The position numbers and the translations under genes are program-made. Positions 7,533 to 14,189 of a stretch of 14,605 nucleotides of DNA are shown here, one piece after another. Under the pieces are notes generated by a model. It was not told the origin of the DNA and searched no databases. It was given only the letters and a program-made list of their open reading frames with translations. The stretch covers positions 1-14,605 of the forward strand of contig CAZFHV010000080.1 in NCBI GenBank assembly GCA_964519095.1, read 5' to 3'. The first letter of the stretch is position 1. Each line of letters opens with the position of its first letter. Origin of the DNA: JAEHCY01 sp964519095 (lineage in GTDB: Bacteria > Pseudomonadota > Gammaproteobacteria > Chromatiales > Chromatiaceae).

Positions 7533-7604
7533 CTCGGGCAACAGCGCGACCTTGCCCGAGACTGCGCCTGCCAAGGGATTGTCGGGCATAGCGACCGTGC
7601 CCGA
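7533..7604. repeat. Two related longer hairpins
   Basis: The first hairpin is CTCGGGCAA (7533-7541) paired with TTGCCCGAG (7552-7560), a perfect 9-bp stem with a 10-nt loop. The second is TCGGGCA (7582-7588) paired with TGCCCGA (7598-7604), a 7-bp stem with a 9-nt loop. Their arms share TCGGGCA/TGCCCGA and both loops contain an AGCG...ACC core, so they look like two copies of one element, 49 bp apart. The second ends 7 bp before the xseA stop and could act as its terminator, although no T-run follows. Confidence 0.65.
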
Positions 7605-7610
7605 TCTCCC

Positions 7611-8993
7611 TCACCCCTCCTGCGGGGGCAGCTCCCGCGCCTCGACCCGGGCAATCAATCGACCCCGCTGCAGGCGCGCCTCGATCCCCTCCCCCACCTC
7701 CACCTCGGACACGTCGCGCAGGATCGCCCCGTCGGATAGCCGTCGGACGATGGCATAGCCCCGCGCCAGGGTCCCCAGGGGGCTCACCGCCTCCAGGGTC
7801 GCAGCCAGCCGCTGCAATGCCTGACGCCGTTGCCCCAAGCCACGGGCGAGGGCACCTTGGAGACGTTGGCCCAAGCGGGCGAGGGACTGGTCCAGGGCGA
7901 GGAGCCGCCGCCCCGGTGAGGTCGCCCCCAGGCGCTCGCCGAGTCCCCGATGGCGCATGCGGAGCAGGGTCAGCTGGTGGGCCATCCGCCGCTGCAATCG
8001 TGCCACCAGCTCATCGAGGCGCTGGGCCTGCTGCTGGAGCCGCGCCTGGGGATGGAGGAGCTGCAGGTGCCGACCCAGGGCGGCGAGGCGGCCGGCGAGG
8101 AGCACTTGACGGCGCTGCTGGGCGGCCAGGAGCCGCTGCCGGAGCAGCCCCAGGGTGCGGGCCAGCTCCTGGCCATTGGGGCTCACCAGCTCGGCGGCTA
8201 CCGAAGGGGTGGGAGCGCTGCGGTCGGCCACGAAATCTGCGATGCTGAAGTCGATCTCGTGGCCGATCCCGGTCACTACCGGGATGCGCGAGGCGGCGAT
8301 GGCCCGGGCAAGGGCCTCGTCGTTGAAGGGCCAGAGGTCCTCCAAGGACCCACCGCCGCGGGCGATCACCAGCACGTCGCACTCCGCGCGGCGGTTGGCT
8401 AATTCCAGCGCCGCCGCTAGGGCCGGCGCCGCCTCCTCCCCCTGTACCGGCACCGGGTAGATCAGCACCGGCAGGGCCGGGAAACGCCGCTCGAGCACGC
8501 TCAGCAAATCCTGCACCGCGGCACCGCTGGGTGAGGTGATGAGCCCCACCTGCCGGGGAAAGGGCGGCAGGGGCCGCTTGCGCTCGGCGGCGAACAGCCC
8601 CTCGGCGGCGAGCTTCTGTTTGAGTCGTTCGAAGCCGAGCCGCAGGGCCCCCTCCCCGGCCGGCTCCAGGTGCTCGACGATGAGCTGGAAATCGCCCCGT
8701 CCCTCGTAGAGGCTGACCCGCACCCGCGCCAGCACCTGTTGGCCGTTCTCCGGGCGGAACCTCAGTTGGAGGCGCCGCATGCGAAACATCGCGCAGCGCA
8801 CCTGGGCAAAGGGGTCCTTGAGGGTGAAGTAGAGGTGCCCGGAGGCGGGTTGGGAGAGGTTGGATAGCTCGCCCTCCACCCAAAGCAGGGGGAAGCTGCC
8901 CTCCAGCACGGTCCGCACCTCCCGGTTGAGCCGGGAGACGCTGTAGACGTCCCGCTCCGACTCGAGGCTGAGCGCCTCCGCCTCGTCTGCCAT
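7611..8993 (-). CDS. xseA: Exodeoxyribonuclease VII large subunit
   Basis: Catalytic subunit of exonuclease VII, which degrades single-stranded DNA from both ends in mismatch repair and DNA damage processing; it needs the small subunit XseB, which is not in this window. ATG at 8993 gives 460 aa (E. coli 456), with GGAGGAGG 7 nt upstream; a longer frame to 9032 has only a Gly-rich non-homologous extension. The N-terminal OB-fold (VYSVSRLNREVR, LWVEGELSNLSQPASGHLYF) is followed by the nuclease core with ITSPSGAAVQD, ARGGGSLEDLWPFNDE and GIGHEIDFSIADFVADRSAP. Then comes a long Gln/Leu/Arg-rich coiled coil (about residues 270-400) and the C-terminal segment LARGYAIVRR. Convergent with fabA, divergent from guaB. 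Confidence 0.96.
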   Translation of the reverse strand: MADEAEALSLESERDVYSVSRLNREVRTVLEGSFPLLWVEGELSNLSQPASGHLYFTLKDPFAQVRCAMFRMRRLQLRFRPENGQQVLARVRVSLYEGRGDFQLIVEHLEPAGEGALRLGFERLKQKLAAEGLFAAERKRPLPPFPRQVGLITSPSGAAVQDLLSVLERRFPALPVLIYPVPVQGEEAAPALAAALELANRRAECDVLVIARGGGSLEDLWPFNDEALARAIAASRIPVVTGIGHEIDFSIADFVADRSAPTPSVAAELVSPNGQELARTLGLLRQRLLAAQQRRQVLLAGRLAALGRHLQLLHPQARLQQQAQRLDELVARLQRRMAHQLTLLRMRHRGLGERLGATSPGRRLLALDQSLARLGQRLQGALARGLGQRRQALQRLAATLEAVSPLGTLARGYAIVRRLSDGAILRDVSEVEVGEGIEARLQRGRLIARVEARELPPQEG

Positions 8994-9000
8994 GCCGAAC

Positions 9001-9008
9001 CCTCCTCC
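9001..9008 (-). promoter_or_regulatory. Ribosome binding site that fixes the xseA start
   Basis: The minus strand reads GGAGGAGG, separated by 7 nt from the ATG at 8993. This supports that start over the upstream ATG at 9032. Confidence 0.7.
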
Positions 9009-9052
9009 CCCACCCCTGCTGGGGGTACCCACGCGCCTCGGGGGGGAGCGAG

Positions 9053-9081
9053 TTTACCCTGCCAGGGACCAAACCTATAAT
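9053..9081 (+). promoter_or_regulatory. Sigma-70-type promoter for guaB-guaA
   Basis: A perfect -10 TATAAT (9076-9081) lies exactly 17 bp after TTTACC (9053-9058, 4 of 6 matches to TTGACA). Transcription should begin near 9088, about 29 nt before guaB. The spacer contains an inverted repeat CCCTG-C-CAGGG (9057-9067) that touches the -35 and could be an operator. Confidence 0.8.
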
Positions 9082-9116
9082 GCCAGCTCCCCCTTCGAGC
9101 CCCCTAGATCCTGCCC

Positions 9117-10589
9117 ATGCGTCTCGTTCAGGAAGCCCTCACCTTCGACGATGTGCTCCTGCTGCCGGCCAACTCGCGGGTCCTGCCCAAGGACGTGGAC
9201 CTCGGCACCCGGCTGACCCGCCAGATCCAGCTCAGGATCCCCCTGGTCTCTGCCGCCATGGACACCGTCACCGAATCCCGCCTGGCGATCGCACTGGCCC
9301 TGGAGGGCGGTATCGGCATCATCCACAAGAACCTGAGCTTCGAGCAGCAGGCCCAAAAGGTGCTGCGGGTGAAGAAGTACGAGAGCGGCATCATCCGCGA
9401 CCCCATCACCGTGAGCCCGAGCACCAGCATCGCCGAGGTGCTCAAGCTCACCCGCGCCCACAACATCTCCGGCGTGCCGGTGGTGGATGGGGACCAACTG
9501 GTGGGCATCGTCACCGGCCGTGACCTGCGCTTCGAGACCCGTTTCCAGGACCCCGTCTCCAGCATCATGACCCCGCGCGAGCGGCTGGTGACCGTGCAGG
9601 AAGGGGCCAGCCGCCAGGACGTGGTGGCCCTGCTGCACAAGCACCGCATCGAGAAGGTACTGGTGGTGAACGGCCGCTTCCAGCTCCGCGGCCTGATCAC
9701 CGTGAAGGACATCCAGAAGGCCAAGGACTTCCCCCAGGCCTGCCGGGATGACCACGAGCGCCTGCGGGTGGGCGCCGCGGTGGGCGTGGGTCCCGGGACC
9801 GACGAGCGCGTGGCGGCCCTGGTGGAGGCGGGGGTGGACGTGCTGGTGGTGGACACCGCCCACGGCCACAGCCAGGGCGTGCTCGACCGCGTCGCCTGGG
9901 TGAAGCGCAACTATCCCGCGGTGCAGGTGATCGGCGGCAACATCGCCACCGCTGCCGGGGCCCGGGCCCTTCGGGATGCGGGGGCTGACGCGGTCAAGGT
10001 GGGCATAGGCCCGGGCTCCATCTGTACGACCCGTATCGTGGCGGGGATAGGTGTTCCCCAGGTGACGGCGGTGGCCAACGTGGCCGCGGCCCTCGCCGAT
10101 AGCGATGTACCCCTGATCGCCGATGGGGGCGTGCGCTACTCGGGGGACATCGCCAAGATCATCGCCGCTGGGGCCCATTCGGTGATGATCGGCGGCCTCT
10201 TCGCCGGCACCGACGAGGCCCCCGGCGAGGTGGAAATCTACCAGGGACGCTCCTACAAGTCTTACCGCGGCATGGGCTCGCTCGGGGCCATGTCGGGTCA
10301 GGAGGGCTCCAGCGACCGTTACTTCCAGGAGAGCACCGAGACCGAGAAGCTGGTCCCCGAGGGCATCGAGGGACGCGTCCCCTACAAGGGGAGCGTGCTC
10401 AATGTCATCCACCAACTGGTGGGCGGCTTGCGTGCCGGCATGGGCTACACCGGCTGCGCCAGCATCGAAGAGATGCGCACCAAGCCCGAGTTCGTGCGCA
10501 TCAGCGGCGCCGGGGTACGGGAGTCCCACGTCCACGACGTGCAGATCACCAAGGAGGCACCCAACTACCGCATCGACTTCTCGTCCTAG
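9117..10589 (+). CDS. guaB: IMP dehydrogenase
   Basis: Oxidises IMP to XMP with NAD+, the committed step of guanine nucleotide synthesis; cytoplasmic tetramer. ATG 9117 gives MRLVQEALTFDDVLLLPA, the standard start, and 490 aa (E. coli 488). The (beta/alpha)8 barrel is interrupted at about residues 93-205 by a pair of CBS domains (ITVSPSTSIAEVLKL, LVTVQEGASRQDVVALL), the usual site of purine nucleotide regulation. The catalytic loop GPGSICTTRIVAGIGVPQ carries Cys303 (E. coli Cys305). The flap shows SYRGMGSLGAMS. No clear Shine-Dalgarno sequence is seen in the short leader. First gene of a guaB-guaA-tadA run, under a strong predicted promoter. Confidence 0.97.
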   Translation: MRLVQEALTFDDVLLLPANSRVLPKDVDLGTRLTRQIQLRIPLVSAAMDTVTESRLAIALALEGGIGIIHKNLSFEQQAQKVLRVKKYESGIIRDPITVSPSTSIAEVLKLTRAHNISGVPVVDGDQLVGIVTGRDLRFETRFQDPVSSIMTPRERLVTVQEGASRQDVVALLHKHRIEKVLVVNGRFQLRGLITVKDIQKAKDFPQACRDDHERLRVGAAVGVGPGTDERVAALVEAGVDVLVVDTAHGHSQGVLDRVAWVKRNYPAVQVIGGNIATAAGARALRDAGADAVKVGIGPGSICTTRIVAGIGVPQVTAVANVAAALADSDVPLIADGGVRYSGDIAKIIAAGAHSVMIGGLFAGTDEAPGEVEIYQGRSYKSYRGMGSLGAMSGQEGSSDRYFQESTETEKLVPEGIEGRVPYKGSVLNVIHQLVGGLRAGMGYTGCASIEEMRTKPEFVRISGAGVRESHVHDVQITKEAPNYRIDFSS

Positions 10590-10600
10590 CGACAGGCTGC

Positions 10601-10619
10601 GCCCGCCACCCCGGCGGGC
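10601..10619 (+). other. Hairpin between guaB and guaA
   Basis: GCCCGCC and GGCGGGC form a perfect 7-bp stem with a 5-nt loop in the 79-bp intercistronic gap, 11 bp after the guaB stop. There is no T-tract, so it is not an obvious terminator; it may protect the upstream mRNA end or attenuate read-through. Confidence 0.45.
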
Positions 10620-10668
10620 ACCGGTTCTCCCGGCCCCTCTCCACCCCGCGGCGGAGCGCCCCGATTCC

Positions 10669-12255
10669 ATGAGCCCCAGCGCCCTCGACCTCCACGCCCA
10701 GCGCCTCCTCATCCTCGACTTCGGCTCCCAGTACACCCAGCTCATCGCCCGCCGCGTGCGGGAGGCGGGGGTGTTCTGCGAGATCTACCCCTACGACCAC
10801 TGCGAGGAGACCCTCCGGGAGCACCCCCCAGTGGGCGTCATCCTCTCCGGCGGACCCGAGACGGTGACCGCCGAGGAGACACCCCGCGCCCCCCAGCGCG
10901 TCTTCGAGCTGGGGGTCCCGGTGCTCGGCATCTGCTACGGCATGCAGACCATGGCCGCCCAGCTCGGGGGCCAGGTGGCGGCGGCCAGCGCCCACGAGTA
11001 CGGCTATGCCCAGGTGCGGGCACGCGGTCACTCACAGCTCCTGCGCGACATTGAGGACCACACCAGCCCCGAGGGCTACGGGTTGCTGGACGTCTGGATG
11101 AGTCACGGGGACCGCGTGGAGATCCTGCCCCGCGGCTTCCAGGTGATCGCCGAGACCCCAAACGCCCCCCTCGCCGGGATGGCCGATGAGGCGCGCCGCT
11201 TCTACGGGCTCCAGTTCCACCCGGAGGTCACCCACACCCGCCAGGGGCAGCGCATCCTGGATCGCTTCCTGCACCAGATCTGCGGCTGCGACCGTCGCTG
11301 GACCCCCAGCAACATCATCGAGGACAGCATCGTCCACCTGCGCGACCAGGTGGGCAGCGACCAGGTGGTGCTGGGACTCTCGGGGGGGGTGGACTCCTCG
11401 GTGGTGGCGGCCCTGCTGCACCGCGCCATCGGCGCCCAGCTCACCTGCATCTTCGTGGACAACGGCCTCCTGCGCCTCCACGAAGGCGACCAGGTAATGG
11501 CAACCTTCGCCCAGCACATGGGGGTGAAGGTGATCCGGGTAGACGCGGAGGCCCGCTTCCTCGCCGCCCTCGCCGAAGTCACCGACCCCGAGCGCAAGCG
11601 CAAGCTCATCGGCAACCTGTTCGTGGAGATCTTCGAGGAGGAGGCCGCGAAGCTCACCGCTGCCCGCTGGCTGGCCCAGGGGACCATCTACCCCGACGTA
11701 ATCGAGTCCGCCGGGGCCAAGACCGGCAAGGCCCATGTCATCAAGTCCCACCACAACGTGGGCGGGCTGCCGGCGGAGATGCGCCTCAGGCTCCTCGAGC
11801 CCCTGCGGGAGCTCTTCAAGGACGAGGTGCGCCAGATCGGCATGGAGCTCGGCCTGCCCTACGAGATGGTCTACCGCCATCCCTTCCCCGGCCCGGGCCT
11901 CGGGGTGCGCATCCTGGGCGAGGTCAAGAAGGAATACGCCGAGCTGCTGCGCCGGGCGGACGCCATCTACATCGAGGAGCTCCGCCGCCACGGCCTCTAC
12001 GACCGGGTCAGCCAGGCATTCGCCGTGTTCCTGCCGGTGCGCTCGGTGGGCGTGGTGGGCGACGCCCGCCAGTACGCCTACGTGATCAGCCTGCGGGCGG
12101 TGGAGACGGTGGATTTCATGACCGCCCGGGCCGCCCATCTCCCCTGCGACTTCCTCGATCTGGTCTCCCGGCGCATCATCAACGAGGTCAAGGGCATCTC
12201 ACGGGTCGCCTACGACATCTCGAGCAAGCCCCCAGCCACCATCGAGTGGGAGTGA
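10669..12255 (+). CDS. guaA: GMP synthase (glutamine-hydrolysing)
   Basis: Aminates XMP to GMP using glutamine and ATP, the step after GuaB. ATG 10669 gives MSPSALDLHAQRLLILDFGSQYTQLIARRVRE when read in parts (LILDFGSQYTQLIARRVRE is the family start), 528 aa against 525 in E. coli. The N-terminal class I glutamine amidotransferase has nucleophile Cys89 in LGICYGMQ and the His/Glu pair in QFHPEVTHT. The ATP-pyrophosphatase domain begins near residue 230, with the P-loop SGGVDSS at 238-244. The C-terminal dimerisation domain ends in the conserved YDISSKPPATIEWE. The frame stays open upstream into guaB but that is a shadow. It lies 79 bp after guaB and its stop overlaps tadA. Confidence 0.97.
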   Translation: MSPSALDLHAQRLLILDFGSQYTQLIARRVREAGVFCEIYPYDHCEETLREHPPVGVILSGGPETVTAEETPRAPQRVFELGVPVLGICYGMQTMAAQLGGQVAAASAHEYGYAQVRARGHSQLLRDIEDHTSPEGYGLLDVWMSHGDRVEILPRGFQVIAETPNAPLAGMADEARRFYGLQFHPEVTHTRQGQRILDRFLHQICGCDRRWTPSNIIEDSIVHLRDQVGSDQVVLGLSGGVDSSVVAALLHRAIGAQLTCIFVDNGLLRLHEGDQVMATFAQHMGVKVIRVDAEARFLAALAEVTDPERKRKLIGNLFVEIFEEEAAKLTAARWLAQGTIYPDVIESAGAKTGKAHVIKSHHNVGGLPAEMRLRLLEPLRELFKDEVRQIGMELGLPYEMVYRHPFPGPGLGVRILGEVKKEYAELLRRADAIYIEELRRHGLYDRVSQAFAVFLPVRSVGVVGDARQYAYVISLRAVETVDFMTARAAHLPCDFLDLVSRRIINEVKGISRVAYDISSKPPATIEWE

Positions 12256-12743
12256 CCGACCCCGCCCCGCCCGCGGGGCCGCAGACCTGGGACGGGGCCG
12301 ACGAGCAGTGGATGCGCCGGGCCCTGGCGCTGGCGCGCCTCGCGGAGGCGGAGGGAGAGGTGCCCGTGGGGGCGGTACTGGTGCGCGACGGCCAGCTTCT
12401 CGGCGAGGGGTGGAACCGCCCTATCGGCGACCGGGACCCCACCGCCCACGCCGAAATCCTCGCCCTGCGCGCCGCGGGACGGGCCGCTTCCAACTACCGC
12501 CTACCCGACAGCACCCTCTACGTCACCCTCGAGCCCTGCCTCATGTGCGCCGGTGCCAGCGTCCACGCCCGGGTGGCGCGAGTGGTCTTCGCCGCTCCCG
12601 ACCCCAAGGGCGGCGCCTGCGGCAGCGTCTTCGATATTCTACCATCGGACGCCCGATTCAACCACCGCACCGCCTGCGTGGGGGGCCTCCTGGCCGAGGA
12701 AGCCGCCACCTTGCTCAGGGGTTTCTTCCAGGCTCGGCGCTAA
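12252..12743 (+). CDS. tadA: tRNA-specific adenosine deaminase
   Basis: Deaminates adenosine-34 to inosine in tRNA-Arg(ACG), which allows wobble decoding; an essential zinc enzyme in most bacteria. GTG at 12252 overlaps the guaA stop as GTGA, the same arrangement as proS/fabA, giving 163 aa; GTG at 12246 would add two residues and cannot be excluded. Cytidine-deaminase fold: zinc-binding His66 with proton-shuttling Glu68 in TAHAEI, and Cys96 and Cys99 in PCLMCAG. The segment RVVFAAPDPKGGACGS and the EVPVGAVLVRDG strand are typical of TadA rather than free cytidine deaminases. Coupling to guaA looks like a chromosomal convenience, not a pathway link. Confidence 0.93.
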   Translation: MTDPAPPAGPQTWDGADEQWMRRALALARLAEAEGEVPVGAVLVRDGQLLGEGWNRPIGDRDPTAHAEILALRAAGRAASNYRLPDSTLYVTLEPCLMCAGASVHARVARVVFAAPDPKGGACGSVFDILPSDARFNHRTACVGGLLAEEAATLLRGFFQARR

Positions 12744-12758
12744 GCGCCCGCGCCCCAG

Positions 12759-12787
12759 GTGCAACCCAGCCCCCAACCCTGTATCAT
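12759..12787 (+). promoter_or_regulatory. Possible promoter of tRNA-Ser
   Basis: TATCAT (12782-12787, 5 of 6 matches to the -10) ends 9 bp before the tRNA 5' end, as expected for a short-leader tRNA transcript. A weak GTGCAA (12759-12764) sits 17 bp upstream at the -35 position. Confidence 0.45.
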
Positions 12788-12796
12788 CCGCCACTC

Positions 12797-12886
<90 letters not shown>

Positions 12887-13077
12887 TCCGCTTGTTCCGC
12901 CCCGTTCTCCGCTGTTCCCCAAATTCGATCGTAGTCCCCCGAGAGGGTGGGGTGAGAACCCACGCGGGTTCAACGAACCGGAAGGACAGCCGGGTCGGGC
13001 ACCGATCGAGGCGCCCTAAAGGGGCGAGCTACAGGGAGCTGGCAAGTCAATCCGAGCCAGGATCATAGTCAGTAGAA
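12887..13077. other. Gene-free stretch after tRNA-Ser
   Basis: I see no credible coding sequence here. It holds the inverted tRNA fragment at 12941-12964 and a short hairpin GAACCC-ACGC-GGGTTC (12956-12971). GGTTC of that hairpin can alternatively pair with GAACC just downstream. The remainder is unrecognised and may be the decayed edge of the IS1380 element. Confidence 0.5.
12941..12964 (-). repeat. Inverted imperfect copy of the tRNA-Ser 3' region
   Basis: The plus strand here matches the reverse complement of tRNA bases 12858-12881 at 21 of 24 positions: GAGAGGGTGGG (11 of 11), a 5-nt segment with 3 differences corresponding to the T-loop, then AACCCACG (8 of 8). It begins 55 bp after the tRNA CCA. 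The differences fall where the T-loop would be, so the two complementary stem arms are kept. Confidence 0.7.
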
Positions 13078-13095
13078 ATGGATATTCCATGGCGG

Positions 13096-13276
13096 GGCCG
13101 ACGCTGTCCGTTCGGAGAGGCGCAGCCGAGCACACAGATGCTCGCCACAGAAGATGTACAACGGCAGGTAGCAGTGTCACCCGTGAGTGGCCGTGGAAGA
13201 AGCGTCCCTCCTGCTGGCTGTGGATCAGATCATCGGTGGCATCGAGATCGAGCCCGATCTCCGCGGCGCCCTGGTT
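13096..13276 (-). pseudogene. Fragment of an IS1380-family transposase
   Basis: Only the central catalytic segment of a DDE transposase is visible. Minus-strand translation gives EIGLDLDATDDLIHSQQEGR then FFHGH in one frame, and after a frameshift near 13172-13180 YLPLYIFCGEHLCARLRLSE in another. The IS1380 family hallmark is a DLDATDDPLHG-type motif, containing the first catalytic Asp, followed by QEGRFFHGYY and YLPLYIFCGEHL. The N-terminal part and the whole C-terminal half are missing, and the Pro-Leu-His-Gly part of the hallmark is altered (LIHS). It abuts the stop of the next pseudogene. It is a dead remnant; the neighbouring plus-strand frames are shadows of it. Confidence 0.8.
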
Positions 13277-14067
13277 AGGCTCGCTTGAGGAAACAGCCCT
13301 TGAAGAACTGCAGGGCCTGCCGGCTCACTTCGGCGGTGTAGCGAAACAGCGAGGCGCTCCAGTGGGGGCGATCGGTGCCGGGGGTGATCGGGTTTTCTAT
13401 GCTAGCGCCGTTCCTGCTTCGCCAAGGCCTTCTCGTCCTGAGCACTGCTGCCGCCCACTCTGGTTTGTAGCAGCAGAACGAGGAGGGCCCGGGTGATGAT
13501 GGCTGGGTTTGTCTCGTTGGCGATGGCCACCCTGGACTTACCCCAGGCCTTGGCTTGGGCGACGTCTTTGGTGAGCCGCTCCAAGATGCGACCACTGGGG
13601 CTGCGGTACGCCGGGGCTCCCGAGAACTGCTGAGGGTGATACGCAGGTCATGGATCACCCCCTCGTTGACAGGGTCGACCACGATGAGCCTCGGTGGAGT
13701 CCACGAAGAGGTTGGGCTTCATGGGGGGTGGTCCGGGTGATCTGCAGGGCCCGTTTCTTCGCATCCCAGAAGGGGCATTGAGGAAGGTGATCCACCACCC
13801 ACAGCCCCCGCCGCTCGTGGGTCAGCGCCTAGGGGGGTTGGTGGTAATCGTACAAGATCGGATTCTCATGGCGAGAGCCGGTCTCCACCCGGGACGCCTC
13901 CGCCACCGCACGGCGCAGGTTGCAGAGGCTCAACGAGGCATGGTCCTTGGGGTTGTCCTCCTCGCCCCCCTTGGGCGTGTAGCGGCGCAAATGGGCGCGC
14001 TCGGCGAGGTAGGTGTCATCGATGGCCCCCAGTTCGAGCGGGCCCAAGGGGCTGCCTCAATGGCGTC
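13275..14067 (-). pseudogene. Frameshifted remnant of an unrecognised conserved protein
   Basis: The minus strand carries protein-like segments in three different frames that join end to end into roughly 260 residues. They are, in order: GAIDDTYLAERAHLRRYTPK and SRHENPILYDYHQPP, an amber stop at 13829-13831, then ALTHERRGLWVVDHLPQCP and FWDAKKRALQITRTTP; shift near 13722; KPNLFVDSTE; shift near 13691; LIVVDPVNEGVIHDLRITL; shift near 13620; ILERLTKDVAQAKAWGKSRV and NPAIITRALLVLLLQ; shift near 13405-13450; and finally NPITPGTDRPHWSASLFRYT ending QALQFFKGCFLKRA with stop TAA at 13275. At least four frameshifts and one nonsense codon make it dead. I do not recognise the family; the setting suggests a mobile-element or island gene. 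The upstream end is probably cut by the IS4-type element. Confidence 0.6.
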
Positions 14068-14070
14068 AAC

Positions 14071-14100
14071 TTAGCGACAACACATTGAAAATGCTAAAAT
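14071..14100 (+). promoter_or_regulatory. AT-rich promoter-like patch of the IS4-type element
   Basis: A locally AT-rich stretch contains TAAAAT (14095-14100), a 5-of-6 match to the -10, with the poor -35 TTAGCG 18 bp upstream. It precedes the AGGAG and GTG at 14120-14134. The left end of the element probably lies just before, near 14056-14070, where the pseudogene reading stops; I cannot define the terminal repeat without the other end. Confidence 0.3.
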
Positions 14101-14189
14101 ACTGGCGGCTTCCCCAACCAGGAGTCCTTGAGTGAAGAAGCTCGATTTCACCCCTATCATGGCCTGCGCGGCCGAGAAAGTCTCGGTCA

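Noticed and set aside
7257..7614. Short ORFs on both strands in the fabA/xseA gap
   Set aside because: Their sequence is dictated by the hairpin repeats, frames on both strands overlap one another, and none has a ribosome binding site or recognisable domain.
9075..10745. Long open frame on the minus strand opposite guaB (also 2594-4069 plus opposite ilvI, 5273-6709 minus opposite proS, 11032-12138 minus opposite guaA)
   Set aside because: These are antisense shadows produced by high GC in the third codon position. Each lies fully over a well-recognised gene and shows low-complexity, unrecognisable protein.
12887..12980. Second tRNA gene or tRNA pseudogene after tRNA-Ser
   Set aside because: Only the T-arm/acceptor part is present, inverted and with an altered loop; no anticodon or D arm can be found around it.
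13089..13496. Plus-strand ORF with segments like VDQIIGGIEIEPDLRGAL
   Set aside because: It is the antisense of the IS1380 DLDATDD region and of the unknown pseudogene; the minus-strand reading has clear family motifs.
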